A stretch of DNA of 64,000 nt. Source: Sphingoaurantiacus capsulatus (GTDB lineage: Bacteria; Pseudomonadota; Alphaproteobacteria; Sphingomonadales; Sphingomonadaceae). Location: NCBI RefSeq assembly GCF_042648405.1, contig NZ_JBHRXV010000010.1, positions 124,001-188,000 on the forward strand, written 5' to 3'. The notes beneath the pieces were generated by a model that made no database searches, was not told the origin of the DNA, and saw only the letters and a list, made by a program, of their open reading frames with translations. Positions 1-8,233 of this stretch are shown piece after piece; the stretch's first letter is position 1; each line of letters opens with the position of its first letter. Position numbers and translations under genes: made by a program.

Positions 1-199
1 CTTCCTTGGCGACGAAGCGCTTGAGGATTTCGAGGTCGGCGGTGAACTTGGTTCGCCGGATCGTCTCGGCGGGCGAGGCGAAGGACCAGCCGGCGTCGCA
101 GAGCGCAAGGCCGATAGTCTTGGTGCCGACGTCGAGCCCGGCGAGGCGGCCGCCGATCGACAGCGCCTCGCGAAAGACCGTCGTCTCGGTGGTGATCAC
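1..199 (-). CDS. ruvX: RuvX/YqgF family putative pre-16S rRNA nuclease, 5' part only
   Basis: Only the first 66 codons are in the window; the 3' part runs off the left edge. The RNase H-like fold opens with GLDVGTKTIGLALCD, which carries the first catalytic Asp of the RuvX/YqgF family, followed by the SPAETIRRTKF segment typical of alphaproteobacterial members. The family is thought to process the 5' end of 16S rRNA. The GTG start at 199 overlaps the TGA stop of the upstream DUF3089 gene (GTGA overlap), so the two are probably translationally coupled. The truncation is a window-edge effect. Confidence 0.85.
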   Translation of the reverse strand, partial: MITTETTVFREALSIGGRLAGLDVGTKTIGLALCDAGWSFASPAETIRRTKFTADLEILKRFVAKE

Positions 200-1332
200 T
201 CTTCCGTCGCGGCGGCCGGCTCGCGCGCCGCCAGCCAGCCGCTCAGCCGCGCCTCGGCATCGGCGCGGAGGTTCGCCCAGAACATCATGTAGTCGTAGAC
301 ATGATAGTTGTTGCCGGGGAGGACGTAGCCGTCGAAGTCGGCCGGTGGCTCGCCGATCAGCAGGAAGCCCTGCGCGTCGCAACGGGCGGGCACGCGGCCA
401 GGGGCCAGCTTCGCCTTCGGCATGTCGCTCTCGGGAATCAGCGCGCCCATGTTGGCGTCGGCGGGCGCGTCGCCGCCGCGCCCGGTGAGCGGGTTGGTGC
501 AGACCATCGGCGTGCCCTTGCGGGTGGCGCCGGTGAAGCCGGGGACGGCGTCATAGACCTCGACCACCTGCTCGGTCTCGGCGGGCTCGGCGAAGCTCTG
601 CCAGCTCAGCAGGCAGCCGGGCTGCCCCTCCTCAGCACAGGCGGGGAGGCCGAGCGCGGGGATGTCGGCGGTGGTCGAGACCGGCCAGCCGGCGATATAG
701 GCGGCAACGATGCGGCCGGCGATCGGCTGGCCGGCGACGCGCTCGCGCAGCAGGCGCAGCAGGTGCAGCGAGCCCTGGCTGTGGCCGGCGAGGAGGATCG
801 GGCGATCCGCCGGCACCGCCGCGACAAACGCGTCGAAGGCGCGCAGCACGTCGGCATAGGCGAAGTCGATGGCGGCCTGGCCGTCCTTCTTGTCGGTGAG
901 GAAGGCGCCGAAGGTCGCCTCGCGGTAGCGCGGCGCCCACACCTGCGCGATGCCGTTGAACACGCTGGCCTGCGTCTGCAGGTAGACGGCGAGGCGCTCG
1001 TTGGTTTTCTCATCGTCGGCCGGGGCGTTCCAGCTCGCGCGGTCGAGATAGGCGGTCGGCGTCACATAGAAGAGGTAGGCACCGGGCTTCGGTGCGGCCT
1101 GATAGCCCTCGGGCGCCCAGCGCGCCGGATCGGTGGCGAGCTTCGGATGCGCCAGCCAGCCGCCGGTGCTGGCGTAATCGGGCGCCGGCGCCGGCTTACT
1201 CTCGGCGAAGGTCACGCTCGGCACCATCGACAGGCGCATGATCTGCAGCCCGAAAATCCGGTAGATGAACGCCCCCGCGATCACCAACATGATGATGATC
1301 GCAATCACCCACAGGAACCGACGTGCCGCCAT
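196..1332 (-). CDS. DUF3089 domain protein, alpha/beta-hydrolase-like, membrane-anchored
   Basis: A 378-residue protein. An N-terminal hydrophobic stretch (about residues 5-27, WVIAIIIMLVIAGAFIYRIF) looks like a signal anchor. The body has a lipase-type nucleophile motif GHSQGS, and the family signatures YFTPTAYLDR-like (here FYVTPTAYLDR) and NNYHVYDYMMFW near the C-terminus. Substrate unknown; the fold suggests an esterase or lipase facing the periplasm. I chose the ATG at 1332 because the frame upstream of it runs back over the divergent deacylase promoter region and has no membrane-protein character. Its stop overlaps the ruvX start by 4 bp. Confidence 0.8.
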   Translation of the reverse strand: MAARRFLWVIAIIIMLVIAGAFIYRIFGLQIMRLSMVPSVTFAESKPAPAPDYASTGGWLAHPKLATDPARWAPEGYQAAPKPGAYLFYVTPTAYLDRASWNAPADDEKTNERLAVYLQTQASVFNGIAQVWAPRYREATFGAFLTDKKDGQAAIDFAYADVLRAFDAFVAAVPADRPILLAGHSQGSLHLLRLLRERVAGQPIAGRIVAAYIAGWPVSTTADIPALGLPACAEEGQPGCLLSWQSFAEPAETEQVVEVYDAVPGFTGATRKGTPMVCTNPLTGRGGDAPADANMGALIPESDMPKAKLAPGRVPARCDAQGFLLIGEPPADFDGYVLPGNNYHVYDYMMFWANLRADAEARLSGWLAAREPAAATEE

Positions 1333-1390
1333 GCTTGCCTCCGCTTGTGCGCGGGGCATAGCATGCCCCCGACGGGAGAGGGAGAGCAGG

Positions 1391-3070
1391 ATGACGGGGC
1401 GGATTCTGGCGGGCTGCGCGGCGATCGCGCTGATGGCGGGCGCGGCGACAGCACAGGGGACGCACGACCTCGTCATCAAGGGCGGCACCATCTACGATGG
1501 CTCGGGCGGCGCACCCTATGTCGGCGACGTGGCGATCGACGGAGACCGGATCGTCAAGGTCGGCGGCAGCGCGAAGGGAAAGCGCGAGGTCGACGCCAAG
1601 GGCCTCGCAGTGGCGCCGGGCTTCATCAACATGCTGAGCTGGGCGACGGAATCGCTGATCGAGGATGGCAACGCGCAGGCCGATATCCGGCAGGGCGTGA
1701 CGCTCGAGGTGATGGGCGAAGGCTGGTCGATGGGGCCGCTGTCGCCGGCGATGAAGGCGGTGGCGCCGCAGCGGCAGGGCGACATCAAATATGACGTCCA
1801 GTGGACGACGCTCGGCGAATATCTCGACTTCCTCGCCAAGAAGGGCGTGTCGCCGAACATCGCTTCGTTCGTCGGCGCGACGACGGTGCGCGTGCACGAA
1901 CTTGGCGAGCGCGATATCGACCCGACGCCCGAGCAACTGACGAAGATGCGCGCGCTGGTGCGGCAGGCGATGAACGAGGGCGCGATGGGCGTCGGCTCGT
2001 CGCTAATCTACGCGCCCGCCTTCTACGCCGAAACGCCCGAGCTGATCGCGCTGATGCAGGAGGCCGGCAAGTGTGGCGGCATGTACATCAGCCATATGCG
2101 CAACGAGGGCGACCATATCGAAAAGGCGATCGACGAGCTGATCACCATCGCCCGCGCGTCGAAGGCACCGGCGGAAATCTATCACCTGAAGCTCGCCGGC
2201 AAGGACAATTGGGGCAAGCTCGACAAGGTGATCGCGCAGGTCGAGAAGGCGCGCGCCGCGGGCGTGCGCGTCACCGCCGACATGTACACCTACACCGCCG
2301 GCGCGACCGGCCTCGACGCTTCGATGCCGCTCTGGGTGCAGGACGGCGGGCTGGAGAAGTGGATCGAGCGACTGAAGGACCCGGCAACGCGCGCGAAGGT
2401 GGTCGCCGAGATGCGCAAGCCGGGGCAGGAGTGGGAGAACCTCATGGTTCAGGCCGGCTCGCCCGAGAAAGTGATCCTGATCGCCTTCAAGAACCCGGCG
2501 CTGAAGAAATATACGGGGAAGACGCTCGCCGAGGTGGCGAAGGAGCGCGGCACCTCGCCCGAAGACACCGCGATCGACCTCGTCATCGAGGACGGCAGCC
2601 GGGTCGGCACCGCCTATTTCCTGATGGACGAGGCCAATGTCCGGCGGCAGGTGGGGTTACCGTGGATGAGCTTCGGCTCCGATGAGGAAGCCCCCGCCAC
2701 CACCGGCGTGTTCACCCAGTACAACAACCACCCGCGCGCCTTCGGCAACTTCGCCCGCGTGCTCGGGAAGTACGTCCGCGAGGAAAAGGCCGCGACCCTG
2801 CCCGACGCCATCCGGCGGCTGAGCGCCTTTCCGGCGGAAAACCTCGGCATCAAGGATCGCGGCTCCCTGAAGGCGGGCCATTTCGCCGATGTGGTGGTGT
2901 TCGACCCGGCAACGGTGTCCGACCACTCCACCTTCCAGAGCACCCGCCACTATTCGACCGGCATGCGCGACGTGTTCGTCAACGGCGTGCAGGTACTGAA
3001 GGACGGCGAGCATACCAACGCCAAGCCGGGGCGGGTGGTGCGCGGGCCGGGGGCTGGGAAGTGCGGTTAA
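1391..3070 (+). CDS. N-acyl-D-amino-acid deacylase (D-aminoacylase)-family amidohydrolase with altered metal site
   Basis: A 559-residue exported protein: signal peptide (cleavage near AATAQG), then an amidohydrolase beta-sandwich and TIM barrel. Family features are the DLVIKGGTIYDGSGGAP start, ISHMRNEGD, IYHLKLAGKDNWG and SFGSDEEAPAT, which carry the expected two histidines and the catalytic Asp. The N-terminal metal motif is not the usual HxH after GFID: it reads APGFINMLSWATES, and the Cys-bearing GNCG segment is replaced by MGEGWSMGP. A purine-rich ribosome-binding region (GGGAGAGGGAGAGCAGG) precedes the ATG at 1391. It is divergent from the DUF3089 gene. Activity on N-acyl-D-amino acids is inferred from family only; a mononuclear or changed chemistry is possible. 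Confidence 0.82.
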   Translation: MTGRILAGCAAIALMAGAATAQGTHDLVIKGGTIYDGSGGAPYVGDVAIDGDRIVKVGGSAKGKREVDAKGLAVAPGFINMLSWATESLIEDGNAQADIRQGVTLEVMGEGWSMGPLSPAMKAVAPQRQGDIKYDVQWTTLGEYLDFLAKKGVSPNIASFVGATTVRVHELGERDIDPTPEQLTKMRALVRQAMNEGAMGVGSSLIYAPAFYAETPELIALMQEAGKCGGMYISHMRNEGDHIEKAIDELITIARASKAPAEIYHLKLAGKDNWGKLDKVIAQVEKARAAGVRVTADMYTYTAGATGLDASMPLWVQDGGLEKWIERLKDPATRAKVVAEMRKPGQEWENLMVQAGSPEKVILIAFKNPALKKYTGKTLAEVAKERGTSPEDTAIDLVIEDGSRVGTAYFLMDEANVRRQVGLPWMSFGSDEEAPATTGVFTQYNNHPRAFGNFARVLGKYVREEKAATLPDAIRRLSAFPAENLGIKDRGSLKAGHFADVVVFDPATVSDHSTFQSTRHYSTGMRDVFVNGVQVLKDGEHTNAKPGRVVRGPGAGKCG

Positions 3071-3110
3071 AATAAAGGCAAATTTCTGCGCTTAGTTGGA
3101 CACGGGATGC

Positions 3111-3581
3111 TTAGCCGTACGGGCGCCCTAGCCGGTTATATTCCATGCCACCACACGCCGCGCTCGGGTCCGCGACTCCGCTCCGCGCGGCGATGGTAAT
3201 TCGCTTACCTCCCACGCGGGACTTGTCGTCCACATCGGCGCTGTAAGCCCTGAGGTATTCTAGCTGCAATGTTGTCGGTCCAGTCCAACGCATATTGACG
3301 CCGTAAGCGCATTCGCTGCGCACCGCGCCATAGAAGTAAGCGACCTGCGTGGAGGAACCGAACCAACTGTCCGCCCGGCGTAGCCGCACCTCATAACCGA
3401 ACGACGTGGTCGCGCCGCCGTTCGTTTCTATGAGTGTTGCTTCGACTGCGCCGTCTGGCGATGTGAGATGTGATACCTCGTCGCGCGACACGCACGCGAA
3501 ATTCAGCAACAATCCCAGAAGCAGTAAGCCACCGAGAGCAAGCGAGAGGCAGGTGAGCAAACCTTTGAGGAGGCCACGCAT
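3111..3581 (-). CDS. hypothetical small membrane protein or lipoprotein
   Basis: A 156-residue protein that I do not recognise. Residues about 5-28 form one hydrophobic helix (LLTCLSLALGGLLLLGLLLN) followed by FACVSRD; the Cys could be a lipidation site, although the box NFAC is not ideal. The rest is a soluble domain with RRADSWFGSSTQVAYF and four cysteines or fewer. The ATG at 3581 is preferred because the open frame continues upstream into antisense of gatC and the GIY-YIG cassette, which is not coding. It is convergent with the deacylase gene, with 40 bp between stops. Confidence 0.55.
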   Translation of the reverse strand: MRGLLKGLLTCLSLALGGLLLLGLLLNFACVSRDEVSHLTSPDGAVEATLIETNGGATTSFGYEVRLRRADSWFGSSTQVAYFYGAVRSECAYGVNMRWTGPTTLQLEYLRAYSADVDDKSRVGGKRITIAARSGVADPSAACGGMEYNRLGRPYG

Positions 3582-3704
3582 CGGAGGATTTTGATACGCA
3601 AGAGAAACAGATGCAAATGTAGAACAGGAGCCAGCTAATCGCTCTGCTTGCCGCGCTGCGACGCAGCATGCTAATCGCCCGGCCTTCCAACTCGGGGAAA
3701 TCGA

Positions 3705-3992
3705 ATGTCGGTCGACGCCGCCACCGTCAAACGGATCGCGCATCTGGCGCGCATCAAGCTTCAGGATCATGAGGTCGCGCCGCTGGAGCGCGAGCTGAAC
3801 GGGATTCTCAGCTGGATCGAGCAACTGGGCGAGGTGAACACCGACGGGGTCGAGCCGATGACCGCCGTCATCCCCAACAATCTGCGCTGGCGCGAGGATG
3901 TCGTCACCGATGGCGGCTATCCCGACAAGGTGCTGGCCAACGCGCCGCAGGGCGAGTTCGGCTTCTTCGCCGTGCCGAAGGTGATCGAATAA
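3705..3992 (+). CDS. gatC: Asp-tRNA(Asn)/Glu-tRNA(Gln) amidotransferase subunit C
   Basis: A 95-residue protein, the usual GatC length, with VKRIAHLARIKL at the N-terminus, LNGILSWIEQLGEVNTDGVEPM in the middle (shown here in parts) and LRWREDVVTDGGYPDKVLANAP near the end. GatC stabilises the GatAB complex that converts Glu-tRNA(Gln) and Asp-tRNA(Asn) to the amidated forms. In most relatives gatC is directly followed by gatA; here about 470 bp of repeats and a GIY-YIG gene lie between them. Confidence 0.95.
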   Translation: MSVDAATVKRIAHLARIKLQDHEVAPLERELNGILSWIEQLGEVNTDGVEPMTAVIPNNLRWREDVVTDGGYPDKVLANAPQGEFGFFAVPKVIE

Positions 3993-3998
3993 CGCACC

Positions 3999-4106
3999 AT
4001 CGTCATCCCCGCGAAGGCGGGGACCCAGCCCGATTGAAAGGCGCCAGCGAGAGCTGGCATGTTCTTTTCGGGTGGACTGGGTCCCCGCCTTCGCGGGGAT
4101 GACGAT
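3999..4106. repeat. Inverted-repeat element, family A copy 1 (arms about 32-34 bp)
   Basis: The left arm at 3999-4032 and right arm at 4073-4106 are near-perfect reverse complements. Each arm contains a short stem-loop CCCCGC-GAAG-GCGGGG bounded by CGTCAT and CCAG. The spacer holds a further hairpin, GCCAGC-GAGA-GCTGGC, at 4043-4058. Related copies are at 4422-4455 (right arm only) and 37945-38044. This is REP-like extragenic palindromic DNA. Confidence 0.9.
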
Positions 4107-4118
4107 TGGGGGTGCTGG

Positions 4119-4421
4119 ATGGCGAGGAATTACGGCGGGTACGTTTATATCCTCGCGAGCGAACGCAACGGCACGCTCTACATCGGTGTCACCAACGACC
4201 TGGCCCGGCGAGTCGGCGAGCATCGCGAAGGGTTGGTCGAAGGGTTCACGCGGCGATATGCGGTGAAGCGGCTCGTTTACATCGAGAGCTTCGAGCGGAT
4301 AGAGGACGCCATCGCGCGCGAGAAGGCGATGAAGAAGTGGAAGCGGCTCTGGAAGCTCGATCTCATCGAGCGACAAAATCCGGACTGGGTCGACTTGTTC
4401 GAACGGGACTTTGTGGTTTGA
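4119..4421 (+). CDS. GIY-YIG nuclease family protein, repeat-bounded
   Basis: A 100-residue single-domain protein. GGYVYILAS and GTLYIGVTND give the GIY-YIG core, with R (LARRVGEHREG), the YESFE-like segment (VYIESFERIEDAIAREKAMKKWKR) and the final Asn-Pro-Asp-Trp segment (QNPDWVDL) typical of the small UvrC-like/YhbQ-like group. The ATG at 4119 follows GGGGGTGCTGG. The gene sits between two identical 34-bp direct repeats (4073-4106 and 4422-4455), the second beginning on the base after its stop codon, and it splits gatC from gatA. Function unknown; family members cut DNA and can drive mobility, which fits the setting but is not shown. Confidence 0.85.
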   Translation: MARNYGGYVYILASERNGTLYIGVTNDLARRVGEHREGLVEGFTRRYAVKRLVYIESFERIEDAIAREKAMKKWKRLWKLDLIERQNPDWVDLFERDFVV

Positions 4422-4455
4422 TGGACTGGGTCCCCGCCTTCGCGGGGATGACGAT
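4422..4455 (+). repeat. Family A repeat arm, direct copy of 4073-4106
   Basis: These 34 bases are identical to 4073-4106 and in the same orientation. The copy starts immediately after the GIY-YIG stop codon and ends 7 bp before the gatA ATG, so it supplies most of the gatA leader. No second inverted partner lies next to it. Confidence 0.9.
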
Positions 4456-4462
4456 CAGGTAG

Positions 4463-5944
4463 ATGATGACGAGCAACCTCACCGATTTCACGCTGGCGCA
4501 GATGCGCGACGGGCTGCGCGCCAGGTCCTTCTCCGCGAAGGAGCTGGCGACCGCGCATATCGAGGCCGTCGAGGCGGCACGGCCGCTCAACGCGTTTCTC
4601 GTCGAGACGCCCGAGCATGCACTGAAGGCGGCCGACGCCGCCGACGCGGCGCTGACGAAGGGCGAGGCGAAGCCGCTGTCGGGCATCCCGCTCGGCATCA
4701 AGGATCTGTTCTGCACCGAGGGCGTGCAGACGACCGCGGCGTCGAAGATCCTTGAAGGTTTCGTGCCCCAGTATGAGAGCACGATCACCGCGAAGCTGTT
4801 CGGCGACGGCGCCGGAATGCTCGGCAAGCTGAACCTCGACCAGTTCGCGATGGGATCGTCGAACGAGACCAGCGCCTATGGCAACGTGATCTCGCCGTGG
4901 CGCGGCGCGGGCGATGCGCAGCTCGTCCCCGGCGGCTCGTCGGGCGGTTCGTCGTCGGCGGTCGCGGCGCGGCTGTGCGCCGGCGCGACCGGCACCGACA
5001 CCGGCGGCTCGATCCGCCAGCCCGCGGCCTTCACGGGCATCGCCGGCATCAAGCCGACCTACGGGCGCTGCTCGCGCTGGGGCACCGTCGCCTTCGCCTC
5101 GTCGCTCGACCAGGCGGGACCGATGGCGCGCGACGTGCGCGACTGCGCGATCCTGCTGAAGTCGATGTGCGGCTTCGACCCGAAGGACTCGACCTCGCTC
5201 GACGTGGCGGTCCCCGATTTCGAAGCGGCACTGTCGGGCGACCTGCGCGGCAAGAAGGTCGGCATCCCGAAGGAATATCGGCTCGACGGCATGCCGGAGG
5301 AGATCGAGGCGCTGTGGCAGCAGGGCATCGGCTGGTTGCGCGAGGCGGGTGCCGAGATCGTCGACGTGTCGCTGCCGCACACCCATTACGCGCTGCCGAC
5401 CTATTATATCGTGGCGCCGGCGGAAGCCTCATCGAACCTCGCGCGCTATGACGGCGTCCGCTACGGCCTGCGCGAAACCCCGCAGGGCGGTTCGCTCGCC
5501 GAGATGTACGAGGCGACGCGCGCCGCCGGCTTCGGCCCGGAGGTGAAGCGCCGCATCATGATCGGCACCTATGTGCTGTCGGCGGGCTATTATGACGCCT
5601 ATTACATCAAGGCGCAGAAGGTGCGCGCGCTGATCGCCCGCGACTTCGACGAGGCCTGGGCGAAGTGCGACGTGCTGCTGGCGCCGACCGCGCCGTCAGC
5701 GGCGTTCGCCTTCGGGTCGAAATCGGACGATCCGATCGCGATGTATCTGAACGACGTCTTCACCGTGCCGTCGTCGCTCGCGGGGCTACCGGCGATGTCG
5801 GTGCCGGCGGGCGTCGATGTGGACGGCCTGCCGCTCGGGCTGCAGCTGATCGGCAAGTCGCTCGACGAGCAGGGCGTGCTGAACGCCGGCTATGCGATCG
5901 AGAAGGCGGCGAACTTCACGGCCAGGCCGGCGCGGTGGTGGTAG
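4463..5944 (+). CDS. gatA: Asp-tRNA(Asn)/Glu-tRNA(Gln) amidotransferase subunit A
   Basis: A 493-residue amidase-signature protein and the glutaminase subunit of GatCAB. The catalytic Ser-Ser-Lys set is visible: IPLGIKDLFCTEG carries the Lys, and PGGSSGGSSSAVAA plus GTDTGGSIRQPAAF carry the serines. FGPEVKRRIMIGTYVLSAGYYDAYY is the conserved GatA tail region. Two ATGs occur in tandem (4463, 4466); the leader between the repeat arm and the start has only a weak AGGT ribosome-binding signal, so expression may depend on read-through from gatC or on the repeat. Confidence 0.96.
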   Translation: MMTSNLTDFTLAQMRDGLRARSFSAKELATAHIEAVEAARPLNAFLVETPEHALKAADAADAALTKGEAKPLSGIPLGIKDLFCTEGVQTTAASKILEGFVPQYESTITAKLFGDGAGMLGKLNLDQFAMGSSNETSAYGNVISPWRGAGDAQLVPGGSSGGSSSAVAARLCAGATGTDTGGSIRQPAAFTGIAGIKPTYGRCSRWGTVAFASSLDQAGPMARDVRDCAILLKSMCGFDPKDSTSLDVAVPDFEAALSGDLRGKKVGIPKEYRLDGMPEEIEALWQQGIGWLREAGAEIVDVSLPHTHYALPTYYIVAPAEASSNLARYDGVRYGLRETPQGGSLAEMYEATRAAGFGPEVKRRIMIGTYVLSAGYYDAYYIKAQKVRALIARDFDEAWAKCDVLLAPTAPSAAFAFGSKSDDPIAMYLNDVFTVPSSLAGLPAMSVPAGVDVDGLPLGLQLIGKSLDEQGVLNAGYAIEKAANFTARPARWW

Positions 5945-5946
5945 AG

Positions 5947-7443
5947 ATGGCTGACATGACTCCGTTCCGCATCAAGGGCGACACCGGCGAGTGGGAGGTC
6001 GTTCTCGGCCTCGAGGTCCATGCCCAGGTCGTCTCCAACGCCAAGCTGTTCTCGGGCGCCTCCACCGAATTCGGTGCCGAGCCCAATTCGCAGGTGAGCT
6101 TCGTCGATGCGGCGATGCCCGGCATGCTGCCCGTCATCAACGGCGAGTGCGTCCGCCAAGCGGTGCGCACCGGTCTCGCGCTCGGCGCGCAGATCAACCG
6201 CTGGTCGCGCTTTGACCGCAAAAACTACTTCTACGCCGATCTGCCGCAGGGATATCAGATCAGCCAGTTCCAGTACCCGATCGTCGGCGAGGGCGAGCTG
6301 GTGGTCGAGCTGGAGGACGGCGGCACGCAGACCGTCGGTATCGAGCGCATCCACATCGAGCAGGATGCGGGCAAGTCGATGCACGACCAGAGCCCGTCGA
6401 AGAGCCACGTCGACCTCAACCGGTCGGGCGTGGCGCTGATGGAGATCGTGTCGAAGCCCGACATGCGCTCGCCGGAAGAAGCCGGCGCCTATGTGCGCAA
6501 GCTGCGCTCGATCCTCCGCTACGTCGGCTCGTGCGACGGCAACATGGAGGAAGGCTCCATGCGCGCCGACGTGAACGTCTCGGTGCGCAAGCCCGGCGAC
6601 CCGCTCGGCACGCGCTGCGAGATCAAGAACGTCAATTCGGTGCGCTTCGTCATGGCGGCGATCGAATATGAGGCGCGGCGCCAGATCGAGGTGATCGAGG
6701 GCGGCGGCACGATCACGCAGGAGACGCGGTTGTTCGACCCCGACAAGGGCGAGACGCGGTCGATGCGGTCGAAGGAAGAGGCGCACGACTATCGCTACTT
6801 CCCCGATCCCGATCTGCTGCCGCTCGAACTGACCGAGGCGTTCGTCGCCGAGTGCGAGGCGAGCCTCCCCGAGCTGCCCGACGCCAAGCGCACACGCTAC
6901 GAGAGCGACCTCGGCATCACGCCGTACAACGCCGGCGTGCTGACGACGGAGAAGGAAACCGCCGATTATTTCGAGGCGCTGCTCGCCGAGAGCGCCAAGC
7001 GGCAGGGCAAGCCCGAGAGCGAGGTCGCGCGTGCGGCGTCGAACTGGGTGATCTCCGACCTGTTCGCCGCGCTTAAGAGCGGCGACCGCGCGATGGCGTC
7101 GAGCCCGATCTCGGCGGCGCAGGGCGCCGAGCTGCTGGCGCTGATCGCCGACGGCACCTTGTCGGGCCGCCTCGCCAAGGACGTGTTCGCGATCATGCTG
7201 GAGACCGGCCAGGACGCGGGCGTCATCGTCGAGGAGCGCGGGCTGAAGCAGGTCAGCGACACCGGCGCCATCGAGACGGCGATCACCGAGCTGCTGGCCG
7301 CGAACGCCGACAAGGTCGCCGAGTACCGATCGGGCAAGGACAAGCTGTTCGGTTTCTTCGTCGGCCAGATGATGCGCGCGACGGGCGGCAAGGCCAATCC
7401 GGCGGTGGTCAACGACTTGCTGAAAAAGGCGCTGGAAGGCTGA
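5947..7443 (+). CDS. gatB: Asp-tRNA(Asn)/Glu-tRNA(Gln) amidotransferase subunit B
   Basis: A 498-residue GatB. The kinase-like catalytic domain has WEVVLGLEVHAQV, MPGMLPVINGECV, YFYADLPQGYQISQ and EDAGKS-type (EQDAGKSMHDQS) motifs, followed by a helical and YqeY-like tail ending VNDLLKKALEG. It phosphorylates and then transamidates the misacylated tRNA with ammonia from GatA. The ATG at 5947 lies 2 bp after the gatA stop; another in-frame ATG at 5956 is possible. Confidence 0.96.
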   Translation: MADMTPFRIKGDTGEWEVVLGLEVHAQVVSNAKLFSGASTEFGAEPNSQVSFVDAAMPGMLPVINGECVRQAVRTGLALGAQINRWSRFDRKNYFYADLPQGYQISQFQYPIVGEGELVVELEDGGTQTVGIERIHIEQDAGKSMHDQSPSKSHVDLNRSGVALMEIVSKPDMRSPEEAGAYVRKLRSILRYVGSCDGNMEEGSMRADVNVSVRKPGDPLGTRCEIKNVNSVRFVMAAIEYEARRQIEVIEGGGTITQETRLFDPDKGETRSMRSKEEAHDYRYFPDPDLLPLELTEAFVAECEASLPELPDAKRTRYESDLGITPYNAGVLTTEKETADYFEALLAESAKRQGKPESEVARAASNWVISDLFAALKSGDRAMASSPISAAQGAELLALIADGTLSGRLAKDVFAIMLETGQDAGVIVEERGLKQVSDTGAIETAITELLAANADKVAEYRSGKDKLFGFFVGQMMRATGGKANPAVVNDLLKKALEG

Positions 7444-7467
7444 TGATCGGCGCGCGATGATGCGTCC

Positions 7468-8082
7468 ATGACCATCATCGCGACGATCGACGAGCTCGAG
7501 GCGATCTATTCGGCAAAGCCGGTGGCGGCCTCGACGGTGAAGGAGGTCGCGCGGATCACGCCCGACTATGCCCGGCTGATCAAGGCGTCGCCGTTCGTAG
7601 CACTGGCGACCAGCGGCCCCGAAGGGCTCGACTGCAGCCCGCGCGGCGACAAGCCGGGCTTCGTGCGCATCCTTGATGAACGCACGCTGGCGATGCCCGA
7701 CCGGCGCGGTAACAACCGCATCGACAGCTTGCGCAACATCGTCCGCGACCCGCGCGTGGCGCTGCTGTTCCTCATCCCCGGATCGGGCACGACCTTCCGC
7801 GTCAACGGCCGCGCAACCCTGTCGGCGGACGCGGAGCTGCTGGCGAGCTTTGCGGTCGAGGACCATGCGCCGCGCACCGTGATCCTGATCGAGGTCGAGA
7901 CCGCCTATTTCCAGTGCGCCCGCGCCATCGTGCGATCGGAGCTGTGGAATCCGGCGCGGCATGTCGATCCGAAGTCGCTGCCGACACCGGGGCAGATCCT
8001 CGCGGCGCTGACCGCCGGCGAGGTCGGCGGCGAGGGGTATGACCGCGAATGGCCCGGCCGCGCCGCCGCCACGATGTGGTGA
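7468..8082 (+). CDS. PPOX-class pyridoxamine 5'-phosphate oxidase-related FMN-binding protein
   Basis: A 204-residue split-barrel flavoprotein. The sequence DYARLIKASPFVALATSGPEG followed by CSPRGDKPGFVR and LAMPDRRGNNRIDSL matches the DR2398-like branch of the PPOX family, which ends in a short RSELWNPARHVDP tail as here. Members bind FMN or a related cofactor; the substrate is not known. It starts 24 bp after gatB and is probably cotranscribed, although a functional link to tRNA amidation is not evident. Confidence 0.8.
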   Translation: MTIIATIDELEAIYSAKPVAASTVKEVARITPDYARLIKASPFVALATSGPEGLDCSPRGDKPGFVRILDERTLAMPDRRGNNRIDSLRNIVRDPRVALLFLIPGSGTTFRVNGRATLSADAELLASFAVEDHAPRTVILIEVETAYFQCARAIVRSELWNPARHVDPKSLPTPGQILAALTAGEVGGEGYDREWPGRAAATMW

Positions 8083-8135
8083 GCGCGTCCCCGCTTGCGC
8101 TCCGCAGGCAAGCCGCCTAAACGCACCCGCTAGGT

Positions 8136-8212
8136 CGGGGCGTAGCGCAGCCTGGTAGCGCATCAGACTGGGGGTCTGGGGGTCGCAGGTTCGAATCCTG
8201 TCGCCCCGACCA
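8136..8212 (+). tRNA. tRNA-Pro (anticodon GGG)
   Basis: The 77 nt fold as a cloverleaf: acceptor CGGGGCG pairs with CGCCCCG, D-stem GCGC/GCGC, anticodon stem TCAGA/TCTGG with loop CTGGGGG giving GGG, T-arm with GTTCGAATC, and an encoded CCA at 8210-8212. The last 12 nt plus 21 nt beyond are repeated at 9178-9210, marking it as an insertion target. Confidence 0.95.
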
Positions 8213-8233
8213 GCTTTTCCGGAAATCTCCAGT
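8201..8233 (+). repeat. Left direct repeat (attL-like), overlapping the tRNA-Pro 3' end
   Basis: It begins TCGCCCCGACCAGCTTT and ends AATCTCCAGT. It differs from 9178-9210 at only four positions. Confidence 0.75.

Noticed and set aside
3111..4376. 421-codon version of the small membrane protein
   Set aside because: The extra N-terminal part is antisense of gatC and of the repeat element; the natural start with a membrane helix is at 3581.
5890..8163. 757-codon minus-strand frame opposite gatB and the PPOX gene
   Set aside because: Shadow frame: compositionally skewed, no recognisable motif, and it covers two clear plus-strand genes.
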